50,743 nucleotides of DNA from JBNKHG01 sp050290225 (GCA_050290225.1 JBNKHG010000037.1:1-50743), one strand, 5' to 3'; positions 23,534 to 33,197 are shown, numbered from the stretch's first letter. Notes: generated from the sequence alone by a model not told the origin. Made by a program: numbers and translations.

Positions 23534-26500
23534 TTATTCCGCCGGCCAATTGGACCGACGCCGCAAATCCAACGTATGTGGATACTCATTTGGGGATTCC
23601 TCCGGCGGTGGTGCCATGGGTCTGGGCGGATGACCCACGGGAAAGAACTCTCGCAGGGCGTCGGTATCGGGGCGTGGGGTATAGGGCCCGGCGGTGTGAC
23701 TAAGCGTATTAAAGCGGTTGCCGCGGCGTGATTCGGCTTCGAAGGCGTTGACCGGGAAAGTCTCGTAGCTACGCCCACCCGGGTGCGACACATGGTAGGT
23801 ACAGCCGCCGATGGAGCGCCCGTTCCAGGTGTCGATCAGGTCGAATACCAGCGGTGTGTGAACATCGATGGTGGGGTGAAGGCCCGACGGGGGTGCCCAG
23901 GCCTTGTAGCGCACCCCGGCTACGCTCTCACCCTGGCGGCCGGTGCTTGTAAGAGGCACCCGACGGCCGTTGCAGGCCAGCACATAGCGGCCCTCGGTCA
24001 TGCCGGTTACCCGCACCTGCAGGCGCTCCACGGAACTGTCCACGTAGCGGGCGGTTCCGAAGCTGCCGGCTTCTTCGCCAAGCACATGCCAGGGCTCTAC
24101 CGCCCAGCGCAGCTCGATCTCCATATCCCGCAATTTGGTGCGACCATAGTGAGGGAAGCGGAACTCCTCGAACGGCAACAGCCACTCCAGCCTGAAAGGA
24201 TAGCCGTGGTCGTTCAGATCCTGTACCACCTCCTGCATGTCGGCCCACAAATAGTGAGGCAGCATAAACTTGTCATGTAGCTGGGTTCCCCAGCGTACAA
24301 GGGGTTTTTTATAAGGCGCTTTCCAGAAGCGGGCGATAAGGGTACGGATCAGAAGTGCCTGCACCAGCGCCATGCGGCTGTGAGGCGGCATTTCAAAGCC
24401 GCGGAATTCCAAAATGCCCAGTCGACCGCTGGGACTGCCAGGGGCGTAGAGTTTGTCGATACAGAACTCGGCGCGGTGGGTGTTGCCGGTGATGTCGATC
24501 AACAGGTTGCGCATAATGCGATCGATCAGCCAGGGCTGGTCCGCAAGACCCTCGGGCATCTGCTGGAAGGCCGTTTCCATCTCGTAGAGCATTTCATCGC
24601 GGCCTTCGTCGGCCCGTGGAGCCTGGCTGGTGGGACCGACAAAGGCACCAGAGAAAACGTAGGAAAGGCTGGGGTGATGCTGCCAGAAGGTAACCAGACT
24701 GCGCAACAGGTCCGGGCGTCGCAGCAGGGGGCTGTCGGCCGGGGTTTTGCCGCCGAGGGTGATGTGGTTGCCGCCACCGGTGCCGGTGTGGCGTCCGTCG
24801 AGCATAAATTTCTCGGTACCGAGACGGCTTTCGCGCGCCGCGGCGTAGAGTTCGGTCATGTTGGAGACCATTTCCCGCCAGCTGTGAGCCGGATGAACGT
24901 TCACCTCGATAACGCCGGGATCCGGGGTGACCAACAGTTTTTGCAGGCGTTGATCCCTGGGGGGCTCATAGCCCTCGATAATGACGGGTGTCCCCAGCGT
25001 ATTGGCAGATTCCTCGACGGCGGCGACCAGCTCCACATAGTTGTCGAGGCTGTAGACCGGAGGCATAAAGATGTGCAAACGGCCGTCGCGAGCTTCGACG
25101 CAGAGGCAGGTGTGGATCACCGGCCTTTCCAGCACCTTTTCGGTTTTGTGCTTTTGGCCGTACTCGTCTTCCTGGCTGACTGTGTTCTGTACCCGTTTAA
25201 AGAGTTTGGCTTCCTCGAACGAGGATAGGGGAAAGTGCATATCCGCCCGCTTCTGCAGGGGGTTCCTGGCTTCAAACGGATCGCGCTCCGGCGGGGGTTC
25301 CGCTTCTGCCGACCAGGGTAAGTCACTCAGTGGCAGGCGCAGGCCCATGGGAGAGTCTCCCGGGATCAGGGTCAGGCGATCGCGGCGGGTTTCCCATTTG
25401 CAGGTATTCCAGACGCCGGCGATAGGGTCCCACTCCAGGGGCAGAACATAGCCTGTGGGTACCTTCAGGCCCCGTTCCAGGATCTGCGCCAGCCGCGCCC
25501 GCTCCTTGTCATCCTTGGCATTGGCAATCGCATTGTCGATGTTGGTGGGCAGTTTGCGTTCCTGCATCAGATAGTGCATGGCATCTTCATAGGCGGGCTG
25601 GACAAATTTCTTTTCCACGCCCAACAGTTTGATCAGTTCGAGGACGAACTTCTGGGCGGTTTTAACATCGTGGCCGTAATCGGTATCCACCCGTGCCAGC
25701 AATTTGGGGTTCTGCCAGAAGGGCTCACCGTCCTCGCGCCAGAACACGCCGAGAGCCCAGCGCGGCACTTCTTCGCCCGGGTACCATTTACCCTGGCCGT
25801 AGTGCAGCAGGCCATTGGGGGCGAAGTGATCCCGCAGCCGCAGTAACAGGGTTTTTGAAAGACTGAGCTTGTGTTCGCCCAGGGCGCCGGTGTTCCACTG
25901 CTCTGATTCCATATCGTCGATGGAGACAAAGGTGGGTTCGCCGCCCATGGTCAGGCGCACGTCCATCTCGGTGAGCTCCTGATCCACCGCGTCGCCCAGG
26001 GCGATAACATCGGCCCACTGGTCGTCTGTGTAAGGTTTGGTCACCCGGGGATCTTCGAGAATGCGCGAGACTTTATTCTCGTGCTTAAACGTGACTTCGC
26101 ACTTGTCGGTATAGCCGGCGATAGGGGCGGCGGATACCGGGTCCGGCGTGCAGGCCAGGGGAATGTGGCCCTCGCTGGCAAACAGGCCGGAGGTGGGGTC
26201 CAGTCCCACCCAGCCAGCGCCGGGAAGATACACTTCGCACCAGGCGTACAGATCGGTGAAGTCCTCCTCAGCGCCGGAAGGGCCATCGAGGGATTTTTCA
26301 TCGGGTTTGAGTTGCACCAGATAGCCGGAGGCAAAACGGGCAGCCAGCCCCAGGTGTCGAAACAACTGCACCAGCAGCCAGGCGCTGTCGCGACAGGAGC
26401 CCTTGGCCAGTGTCAGGGTTTCCTCGGGGGTTTGTACGCCCGGTTCCAGACGCACACAATATTCAATCAGTTTTTCCAGTTGCTGATTGACTTGAACAAA

Positions 26501-27010
26501 AAAGTCGATGGTGCGCGGGAGCAGGCAATCGTCGCGATCCTGTTTTGTTTCGCGGGCCATTTCGGCCGCCGCCTTTTCTTCTTGCTGCAACTGTTTGAGC
26601 GGCTCCTCGATGGATTTGAGCAGCGCCATGAAACGTTCGCCCTGTTCACTTTTCTCCAGATAGGGACCCAGCTCTTTCTCGAGCTGACTGGGGTAGTTGA
26701 ATGGAAAATGCTCGGCGTAGTCTTCGGCGAAGAAGTCGAACGGGTTTATGACTGTCATGTCCGCCTGAACTTCCACTTCCACGGAAAAATGGGTTGTTTT
26801 ATCGGGAAACACCAGTCGCGCAAGGAAATTGCCGAAGGCGTCCTGTTGCCAATTGATAAAGTGGTTGGCCGGTTCCACTTTGAGACTGTAGCTGTGGATG
26901 GGTGTGCGGCTGTGGGGCGCAGGTCGCAGCCGAATGGTATGCGGCGACAGGGACACCGGCCGGTCAAATTCGTAATAGGTGTTGTGATTGAGCGCAACGC
27001 GAATCGTCAT
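23534..27010 (-). CDS. Giant transglutaminase/DUF2126 protein
   Basis: A 1158-residue cytosolic protein. Residues 1-90 are the bacterial transglutaminase N-domain, about 110-190 a charged helical insert, about 195-310 the transglutaminase core, and the remainder the large DUF2126 domain, probably glutamine-synthetase/amidoligase-like (e.g. GGEPTFVSIDDMES, LDGRHTGTGGGNHITLGG). In the core Cys206 (KGSCRDSAW) and Asp271 (GLDPTSG) are present, but the catalytic His position is Tyr255 (FTDLYAWCEVY; codon TAC at 26246-26248), where the small paralogue here has His. So hydrolase activity is doubtful. It lies 106 nt behind the alpha-E gene on the same strand. Confidence 0.9.
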   Translation of the reverse strand: MTIRVALNHNTYYEFDRPVSLSPHTIRLRPAPHSRTPIHSYSLKVEPANHFINWQQDAFGNFLARLVFPDKTTHFSVEVEVQADMTVINPFDFFAEDYAEHFPFNYPSQLEKELGPYLEKSEQGERFMALLKSIEEPLKQLQQEEKAAAEMARETKQDRDDCLLPRTIDFFVQVNQQLEKLIEYCVRLEPGVQTPEETLTLAKGSCRDSAWLLVQLFRHLGLAARFASGYLVQLKPDEKSLDGPSGAEEDFTDLYAWCEVYLPGAGWVGLDPTSGLFASEGHIPLACTPDPVSAAPIAGYTDKCEVTFKHENKVSRILEDPRVTKPYTDDQWADVIALGDAVDQELTEMDVRLTMGGEPTFVSIDDMESEQWNTGALGEHKLSLSKTLLLRLRDHFAPNGLLHYGQGKWYPGEEVPRWALGVFWREDGEPFWQNPKLLARVDTDYGHDVKTAQKFVLELIKLLGVEKKFVQPAYEDAMHYLMQERKLPTNIDNAIANAKDDKERARLAQILERGLKVPTGYVLPLEWDPIAGVWNTCKWETRRDRLTLIPGDSPMGLRLPLSDLPWSAEAEPPPERDPFEARNPLQKRADMHFPLSSFEEAKLFKRVQNTVSQEDEYGQKHKTEKVLERPVIHTCLCVEARDGRLHIFMPPVYSLDNYVELVAAVEESANTLGTPVIIEGYEPPRDQRLQKLLVTPDPGVIEVNVHPAHSWREMVSNMTELYAAARESRLGTEKFMLDGRHTGTGGGNHITLGGKTPADSPLLRRPDLLRSLVTFWQHHPSLSYVFSGAFVGPTSQAPRADEGRDEMLYEMETAFQQMPEGLADQPWLIDRIMRNLLIDITGNTHRAEFCIDKLYAPGSPSGRLGILEFRGFEMPPHSRMALVQALLIRTLIARFWKAPYKKPLVRWGTQLHDKFMLPHYLWADMQEVVQDLNDHGYPFRLEWLLPFEEFRFPHYGRTKLRDMEIELRWAVEPWHVLGEEAGSFGTARYVDSSVERLQVRVTGMTEGRYVLACNGRRVPLTSTGRQGESVAGVRYKAWAPPSGLHPTIDVHTPLVFDLIDTWNGRSIGGCTYHVSHPGGRSYETFPVNAFEAESRRGNRFNTLSHTAGPYTPRPDTDALREFFPVGHPPRPMAPPPEESPNEYPHTLDLRRRSNWPAE

Positions 27011-27116
27011 ATCGGTGGTGCATCCGTACTTAGTGGTTAACTCTTCTGCTAAGTCGTTGAACTGTTGAAGGCGGCGTCGAGCTTTACTATGTTATCGTCG
27101 CCGGAACAACAAGTGG

Positions 27117-28052
27117 TCAAACCTCAGCCGGGAACCAGGCTTCGCTGATGATAAAGTGACTGCCGGTGAGCAGAATCTGCAACTGGTTGAGATGCTCCAG
27201 CACCGCGTCGCCCGGGTCCTCGTAATCCACCTCGGTGGTAAGCTTGCGCTCCACGGTTTTCAGTTTGCTGACTGCCTGTTCCGAGCGCGGCAACTCCTCG
27301 CAGGCGTTGATGATTGATTGTAAACAGTGGGTGATGGATTTGGGAAAATGCGGATCCTGCAGCAGGTAGGGCAGCACTTCGTGACCTTTCACGGGTGTGC
27401 GCGTAGTGCGCAGGTAGTACTGGGTCGCTCCCAGGGAGCGAAGCACGCTACCCCAAATGATCTGTTCACTGTTGACCATCTTCTGGTCATCTTCGAGAGC
27501 GAGAATAGCCGTCAATCCCGCTTCCAGGTAGCGAGTGGTCATGTCGGCGCGTTCGATATTGAGACCCAACTGCAGAAAATCCCAGGCGGCGTCCCGGGGC
27601 ATGTTTGCTCCCAGCAGACCCGTGATCTGCAGGCAGCCCTTCATGATCTCATCGAGAAATTCATGGCGGCTGCGACGCTTTAGACCCTGTTCGAGATTCT
27701 CCCGCGCGAACAGGCTAAGCTCGCAGATCAACTCCCAGGCTTCTTCCGGTACCACATCACGGGTGGTGCGCACGTTTTCCTTGACTGCCTTGAGGGAATT
27801 CAGCAGGGACGACTGGTTGTCCTCGTCCGCGAGCAGGAACTTGATGACGTTGCGCTCCGTGCGATTGCTGTAGCGTTCGTTGAAGGCCTCTTCCAGATCG
27901 TTGATGATGATCAGATTGTACCAGCTCATCTTGTAGTCCACCGGCAGGTCGTAGAGCAGGTTTTCATAACTGCTCACCAGTTGGGCGGTACTGCTGGCGC
28001 GTTCCAGGTAGCGGGCGGCCCAGTAAACTCGTTCGGCAACTCTCGATAGCAT
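27117..28052 (-). CDS. Alpha-E domain protein (DUF403)
   Basis: A 311-residue, mainly alpha-helical protein of the alpha-E family, which always accompanies circularly permuted ATP-grasp enzymes. Signature segments: MLSRVAERVYWAARYLERA at the start and GLNIERADMTTRYLEAG in the middle. No known catalytic activity; probably a partner or substrate-holding subunit. It starts 2 bp after the ATP-grasp stop, indicating coupled expression. The same domain is fused to an ATP-grasp in the downstream paralogue. Confidence 0.9.
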   Translation of the reverse strand: MLSRVAERVYWAARYLERASSTAQLVSSYENLLYDLPVDYKMSWYNLIIINDLEEAFNERYSNRTERNVIKFLLADEDNQSSLLNSLKAVKENVRTTRDVVPEEAWELICELSLFARENLEQGLKRRSRHEFLDEIMKGCLQITGLLGANMPRDAAWDFLQLGLNIERADMTTRYLEAGLTAILALEDDQKMVNSEQIIWGSVLRSLGATQYYLRTTRTPVKGHEVLPYLLQDPHFPKSITHCLQSIINACEELPRSEQAVSKLKTVERKLTTEVDYEDPGDAVLEHLNQLQILLTGSHFIISEAWFPAEV

Positions 28053-28054
28053 AT

Positions 28055-29563
28055 CTACTTAGCCTCCGCCCTGGTTTCTGCAGCATTGTTATCGACAATC
28101 CAGGTGTCCTTGCTGCCTCCTCCCTGGGAGGAGTTGACCACCAGAGAGCCCTTCTTCATCGCCACCCGGGTCAGGCCACCCGTGGTGACATAACTGTCCC
28201 TGCCCTGTAGCACAAACGGGCGCAGATCAAGATGCCTGGGCTCGGGCACGTTGTTTCTGCCGATAAATGCCGGCGCTGTGGACAGGGCCAGGGTCGGCTG
28301 GGCGATGTAGTTGCGGGGGTTGGCCTTGATCAGGTCGGCAAATGTTTCGCGTTCCTTTTTGGAAGAGTGGGGACCAATCAGCATGCCGTAACCACCGGAC
28401 TCGTTGGCGGGTTTGACCACCAGTTTTTCCAGGTTGGCAAGGACGTGCTCGCGTTGTTTTTCGTCGTAGCAGAGATAGGTCTCCACATTGGAGATCAGTG
28501 GGTCCTGATCCAGGTAGTATTTAATCACTTGGGGTACGTAAGCGTAGACCACTTTATCATCGGCAACGCCCGCACCGGGGGCGTTGGCCAGAGCTACATT
28601 GCCCGCCCGCCAGGCACGCATCAATCCGGCTACGCCCAGTACCGAATCCTTGTGGAATACCTCCGGGTCGATGAACATGTCGTCGATGCGGCGGTAGATG
28701 ACATCCACCCGCTCCAGGCCGGCGATGGTTTTCATATAGACACAGTCGTCTTCCTGTACCACCAGATCGCTCCCCTCCACCAGTTCCGCGCCCATCTTCT
28801 GGGCCAGGAATGCGTGTTCGAAATAGGCGGAGTTAAAGATGCCCGGGGTCAGTACCGCCACCACCGGCTTTTTGATTTTGCGCGGTGAGATACTGGTGAG
28901 GGTTTCGAACAGGCGTGAAGTGTAGTCACCCACCGGCGCGATATCGATTTTTTCAAAGACTTCCGGCAGTACTCGCTTCATGATGGAGCGGTTCTCCAGC
29001 ATATAGGATACCCCCGAGGGTACCCGCAGGTTGTCTTCCAGTACGTAGAACTCACCGTCCTTGTCTCGCACCAAATCGGTGCCGCAAATATGAGCCCAGA
29101 CCCCAAAAGCGGGCGAAATGCCCTCGCACTCCGGCCGGTAGTTGGCTGATTGCTTCAGTACATATTCGGGTATGATGCCATCCTTGATGATTTTCTGGTC
29201 ATGGTAGAGATCATCGATAAACATGTTCAGCGCCTGCAGACGCTGTTTTAGACCTGCGTCGGTCTTGTCCCACTGCCTCTTGGTAATGATGCGTGGAATA
29301 ATGTCAAAGGGCCAGGCACGGTCGATATTGCCCTCGTCGGTGTAGACAGTGAAGCTGATGCCCATCTCCTTGATCGCCGATTCGGCTGCCTGCTTGCGCG
29401 AGGCGATGTCATCGGGGCTGAGGGATTTAAGGTAGGTGAAGAGTTTCTGGGCGGGTTTGCGGGCGTTGCCGGGGCTGCTGATCAGTTCGTCGTAGAATTC
29501 GCCGGGGTGGTAGTCGTTCCAGGGTGTGGATGGGGTTGCCTCGGGATCGCTTTTCTGGACCAT
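28055..29563 (-). CDS. Circularly permuted type-2 ATP-grasp protein
   Basis: A 502-residue predicted carboxylate-amine ligase (DUF404/DUF407). Key features intact: ICGTDLVRDKDGEFYVLEDN with Glu176/Asn178 candidates for Mg-ATP binding, RVPSGVSYMLENR, a RVDVIYRRIDDMF segment, and the nucleotide-binding KLVVKPANESGGYGM. Likely adds an amino acid or amine to an unknown acceptor. ATG 29563 is chosen: AAGGT lies six bases upstream, and the longer frame to 29695 contributes low-complexity Pro/Arg sequence. It heads the five-gene minus-strand cluster. Confidence 0.88.
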   Translation of the reverse strand: MVQKSDPEATPSTPWNDYHPGEFYDELISSPGNARKPAQKLFTYLKSLSPDDIASRKQAAESAIKEMGISFTVYTDEGNIDRAWPFDIIPRIITKRQWDKTDAGLKQRLQALNMFIDDLYHDQKIIKDGIIPEYVLKQSANYRPECEGISPAFGVWAHICGTDLVRDKDGEFYVLEDNLRVPSGVSYMLENRSIMKRVLPEVFEKIDIAPVGDYTSRLFETLTSISPRKIKKPVVAVLTPGIFNSAYFEHAFLAQKMGAELVEGSDLVVQEDDCVYMKTIAGLERVDVIYRRIDDMFIDPEVFHKDSVLGVAGLMRAWRAGNVALANAPGAGVADDKVVYAYVPQVIKYYLDQDPLISNVETYLCYDEKQREHVLANLEKLVVKPANESGGYGMLIGPHSSKKERETFADLIKANPRNYIAQPTLALSTAPAFIGRNNVPEPRHLDLRPFVLQGRDSYVTTGGLTRVAMKKGSLVVNSSQGGGSKDTWIVDNNAAETRAEAK

Positions 29564-29652
29564 AGTCATACCTTGTATTTGAGACCGTATCTGCTTTTGA
29601 GGCCAAGGTGGAAATCGTTGGCGGTGACGCGGAGGAAGGGAGGGGAGGTGAT

Positions 29653-29670
29653 GCAAAAATGAATTTTTGC
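29653..29670. promoter_or_regulatory. Perfect 8-bp inverted repeat GCAAAAAT/ATTTTTGC upstream of the ATP-grasp gene
   Basis: GCAAAAAT (29653-29660) and ATTTTTGC (29663-29670), spaced by 2 bp, sit 90 nt before the ATP-grasp start. It may be an operator or a leader hairpin for the cluster. The rest of the 275-bp gap (29564-29838) is AT-rich without a recognisable gene. Confidence 0.35.
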
Positions 29671-29838
29671 TGCCGGGTAAAAAAGGTATTTCCACATTGC
29701 GATTATTCGACCTATACGAAACCAGAAATCACATTGTTTACGCAACTACTGTACCAATAATATTCGGGTTGTACAGCCATAAATTCAGATTGCTGACCGG
29801 ACCTGGTTTTCTTCGCAACCGGGCCGTTAACCATTATC

Positions 29839-30290
29839 TCAGGTGTGTTCCGCCGAAGCTGTTTGAGCCTCTTCGAGCCTTTCCAATTTAAAACCCGTGT
29901 ATCCGTAGACCAGGGAAATCACCGGATTAATCAGATTGAAGAAGCAAAACGGCAGGTAGGCGAAAGTGGCCACACCGAGGGTGCCTGCCATATAGGCGCC
30001 GCAAGTATTCCAGGGAATCAGCGGGGAGGTGATGGTGGCCGCGTCCTCGAGTGTTCGCGACAGGTTTTTCGGGGCCAGACCCCGGCGTTCGAATTCCAGT
30101 TTGTACATGCGGCCCGGCAGTACAATAGCGATATATTTTTCCGCGTTAACAATGTTGGTGCTGATGCAGGTCGCAAGGTCAGGGCGACCAGATTCCCGGT
30201 CTAGGTTGCCAGGGCAAGCCGTGCCGCCAGTGCCGACATGGGCAGCAGGGCGTCTGGCAGGCTGGGCGCTTTGGGGCTGTGTTGTATCAG
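29839..30290 (-). pseudogene. Decayed NhaC-type Na+/H+ antiporter (C-terminal remnant)
   Basis: The minus-strand frame ending at 29839 reads as the conserved C-terminus of NhaC antiporters (TNIVNAEKYIAIVLPGRMY, RGLAPKNLSRTLEDAATITS, PLIPWNTCGAYMAGTLGV). Homology continues upstream of the only ATG (30108) to about 30178, without a start codon. There it appears to jump frame: the other frame gives TGNLVALT, just after an in-frame TAG (30202-30204) that ends LARLALAT-like sequence. So at least one frameshift, one stop and loss of the first three quarters (a whole NhaC has about 450-500 residues). The left limit is approximate. Confidence 0.75.
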
Positions 30291-30309
30291 AGCCTTGTCT
30301 GTTCTTTAT

Positions 30310-30339
30310 ATCTCCAGAGGGACATTGCCCTCCGGAGAT
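30310..30339 (-). terminator. Stem-loop after valS
   Basis: ATCTCCGGAGGG and CCCTCTGGAGAT (minus strand) form a 12-bp stem with a 6-nt loop. One pair is a G-U only in the minus-strand RNA and an A-C mismatch in the opposite RNA, so the hairpin suits the valS transcript. There is no T-run, so termination or 3' protection is uncertain. Confidence 0.45.
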
Positions 30340-30357
30340 TTCCAGCCGGTGGCGGAC

Positions 30358-33126
30358 TTAAAGCGACTGGATCTTCTCAATCTGTTCTTCCAGCTTGCCC
30401 AGAGCGGTTTTTATCTCCGCCAGCTTATCCCGCTCTTTCTGGACCACCGCTTCCGGAGCCTTGTCCACAAACTTGGGATTGTTGAGCTTGCCTTCGATAC
30501 GGCCGACATCTTTCTGGATCTTGTCGACCTCTTTGTTAAGACGTGCCAGCTCTGCATTCTTGTCGATCAGGCCGGCCATGGGTACCAGGATTTCCATATC
30601 GCCCACCAGACCGGTGGCGGACAGCGGCGCATCGTCGCCGGCCTCAAGCCAGGCAATGGACTCCAGGCTCGCCAGTTTGGTGAGGAATTGGCGGTTCTCC
30701 TCCACTCGGCGCTTATCCTCGGCGGAGCCGTCCTTGAAGTAAAGCGGAATATTTTTGGCCGGGGAGATGTTCATCTCGCCACGAATATTGCGCACACCCA
30801 CAATTACCTGCTGCACCCACTCCAGGTCGGCAATGGCCTGTTCGTCGATGTGGGTGTCTTCCGCCTCCGGGTACCTGGCCAGCATGATCGTCTCGCCTTC
30901 AGCTCCCGCCAGGCTCTTGACGCGCTGCCAGATCTCTTCGGTGATAAACGGCATCAATGGGTGCGCCAGTCGCAAGGTTGTCTCCAGAACCCGCACCAGG
31001 GTGCGGCGGGTACCTTTCTTTTGGGCATCGCTGGCGCTGTCATCCCAGAGGACTGGCTTCGACAGTTCCAGATACCAGCTGCAGTACTCGTTCCAGACAA
31101 AGTCGTAAAGCGCCTGGGATGCGAGGTCGAGGCGGTAGGTTTCGATGCCGACGGCCACGGCTTTTTCCACCTGTTGCAGGCGGCTGATAATCCAGCGGTC
31201 GGCAAGCGACAGTTCGTAATCTGTCGATCCATCCTGCCCGCAGTCGTGGCCGTCGGTATTCATCAACACATAGTTGGCCGCGTTCCAGATTTTGTTGCAG
31301 AAGTTGCGGAAACCCTCAATGCGGCCGACATCGAACTTGATGTCGCGACCTGTTGAGGCCAGCGAATAATAGGTGTAGCGCAGGGCATCGGTGCCGTAGG
31401 CGGCCAGACCCTCGGGAAACTCCTTGCGGGTCTGCTTTTCGATTTTCTGCTTCAGGTGTGGTTGCATCATGCCTGCGGTGCGCTTGGCCACCAGGCTTTC
31501 CAGATCAATGCCATCGATCAGGTCGATTGGGTCGAGCACATTGCCTTTGGACTTGGACATCTTCTGCCCGTGGCTGTCCCGCACCAGGCCGTGCACATAG
31601 ACGGTGTGGAAGGGGATCTGCTTGCGGAAGTGCAGGGTGAGCATAATCATGCGTGCCACCCAGAAGAAAATAATGTCGAACCCGGTTACCAGCACATCGG
31701 TGGGGTGGAAGGTTTTGAGGAAGTCGGTCTCCTCGGGCCAGCCCAGGGTGCCGAACGTCCAGAGTCCCGAGCTGAACCAGGTGTCCAGAACATCGTTGTC
31801 CTGCTTCAGGGCGATGTCGCCGAGATTGTTTTTTTCACGAACCTCTTCCTCGCTACGGCCGACATAAACGTTGCCGCTATCGTCGTACCAGGCGGGAATG
31901 CGGTGCCCCCACCACAATTGGCGGGAGATACACCAGTCCTGGATATCGCGCATCCAGGAAAAGTACATATTTTCATATTGCTGGGGCACAAACCTGATCT
32001 CGCCATCTTCTACCGCTTTGATGGCTTCGTCGGCCAGAGGCTGCGTTTTTACGTACCACTGATCGGTAAGGTAGGGTTCGATCACCACGCCGGTACGATC
32101 ACCGCGGGGCACCTTCAATTTGTGATCGTCGATTTTTTCCAGCAGACCGAGCGCATCCAGGTCCTCCACGATCTGCTGGCGAGCGGCAAAGCGTTCCATA
32201 CCGCGGTACTTCTCCGGCACCTGGTTGTTCAGATCGGCGTCGTCGGTAAAGATATTGTACAGCGGCAGGTCATGTCGCTGGCCCATTTCATAGTCGTTGA
32301 AGTCGTGGGCCGGGGTAATCTTCACGCAGCCGGTACCGAACTCCATATCCACATAATCATCGGCGATAATGGGAATTTCGCGCCCGACCAAAGGCAATGT
32401 GATGGTTTTGCCAATCAGGTGTTTGTAGCGCTCATCTTCCGGATGCACGGCTACAGCAGAGTCGCCGAGCATGGTTTCGGGTCGGGTGGTGGCCACCACC
32501 AGGTGGCCGGAACCGTCGGTGAGAGGGTAGCGGAAATGCCAGAGGTGGCCATTTTCCTCCTCGGAAATCACTTCCAGGTCGGAAATCGCCGTATGCAGTT
32601 TCGGGTCCCAGTTGACCAGGCGCTTGCCGCGGTAGATCAGGCCGTCTTCGTAGAGTTTAATAAAGACTTCCTGGACCGCTTTGTAGAATCCCTCGTCCAT
32701 GGTGAAGCGCTCCCGGCTCCAGTCGGGGGAGGCGCCCAGGCGTCGCAGCTGGCGGGTGATGGTGCCGCCGGATTGTTCCTTCCACTCCCACACCTTTTCC
32801 AGGAATCTTTCCCGGCCCAGGTCATGGCGGGAAACGCCTTCGACGTCCAGCAGACGCTCCACCACCATTTGCGTGGCGATACCGGCATGGTCGGTGCCCA
32901 CCTGCCAAAGGGTGTTTTTCCCCTTCATGCGCTGATAGCGGATCAGGGCGTCCATTATGGATTCCTGAAAACCGTGACCCATATGCAGGCTACCAGTGAC
33001 ATTGGGGGGCGGAATCATAATGCAATAGGGTTCGCCCTGGCCGGAAGGTTTGAAGTAACCCTTGTCTTCCCAGGTTTGGTACCACTGTTTTTCGATAGCC
33101 TGCGGCTGGTATGTCTTATCCATCAT
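30358..33126 (-). CDS. valS: Valyl-tRNA synthetase
   Basis: A 922-residue class Ia aminoacyl-tRNA synthetase charging tRNA-Val, with editing. HIGH-type motif in PPNVTGSLHMGHGF, KMSKS in GQKMSKSKGNVLDP, and the editing domain between. The C-terminal coiled-coil arm (LNKEVDKIQKDVGRIEGKL onwards) is typical. The gene starts with two ATG codons (33126 or 33123). Upstream a TATAAT box lies at 33192-33197 (minus strand). It belongs to the usual pepA-holC-valS block. Confidence 0.97.
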   Translation of the reverse strand: MMDKTYQPQAIEKQWYQTWEDKGYFKPSGQGEPYCIMIPPPNVTGSLHMGHGFQESIMDALIRYQRMKGKNTLWQVGTDHAGIATQMVVERLLDVEGVSRHDLGRERFLEKVWEWKEQSGGTITRQLRRLGASPDWSRERFTMDEGFYKAVQEVFIKLYEDGLIYRGKRLVNWDPKLHTAISDLEVISEEENGHLWHFRYPLTDGSGHLVVATTRPETMLGDSAVAVHPEDERYKHLIGKTITLPLVGREIPIIADDYVDMEFGTGCVKITPAHDFNDYEMGQRHDLPLYNIFTDDADLNNQVPEKYRGMERFAARQQIVEDLDALGLLEKIDDHKLKVPRGDRTGVVIEPYLTDQWYVKTQPLADEAIKAVEDGEIRFVPQQYENMYFSWMRDIQDWCISRQLWWGHRIPAWYDDSGNVYVGRSEEEVREKNNLGDIALKQDNDVLDTWFSSGLWTFGTLGWPEETDFLKTFHPTDVLVTGFDIIFFWVARMIMLTLHFRKQIPFHTVYVHGLVRDSHGQKMSKSKGNVLDPIDLIDGIDLESLVAKRTAGMMQPHLKQKIEKQTRKEFPEGLAAYGTDALRYTYYSLASTGRDIKFDVGRIEGFRNFCNKIWNAANYVLMNTDGHDCGQDGSTDYELSLADRWIISRLQQVEKAVAVGIETYRLDLASQALYDFVWNEYCSWYLELSKPVLWDDSASDAQKKGTRRTLVRVLETTLRLAHPLMPFITEEIWQRVKSLAGAEGETIMLARYPEAEDTHIDEQAIADLEWVQQVIVGVRNIRGEMNISPAKNIPLYFKDGSAEDKRRVEENRQFLTKLASLESIAWLEAGDDAPLSATGLVGDMEILVPMAGLIDKNAELARLNKEVDKIQKDVGRIEGKLNNPKFVDKAPEAVVQKERDKLAEIKTALGKLEEQIEKIQSL

Positions 33127-33191
33127 ATTGGGGAACTGCGCTGTTAATCGGGTAATGATTGAGTAGTGTTCGGTGCGAACGAAAACGGGCG

Positions 33192-33197
33192 ATTATA
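33192..33197 (-). promoter_or_regulatory. Candidate -10 box of valS
   Basis: TATAAT on the minus strand, about 66 nt before the valS start. No convincing -35 box at the right distance, so support is partial. Confidence 0.35.

Noticed and set aside
26081..27040. 319-codon plus-strand open frame opposite the giant transglutaminase
   Set aside because: Antisense shadow with biased composition; no start signals.
30205..30306. Possible separate short minus-strand peptide ending in LALAT
   Set aside because: No start or ribosome site; better explained as part of the decayed nhaC in another frame.
31456..33147. 563-codon plus-strand open frame opposite valS
   Set aside because: It mirrors valS codon by codon, shows no protein family features, and valS is unmistakable. 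A GC-biased third position on one strand often leaves such antisense frames open.
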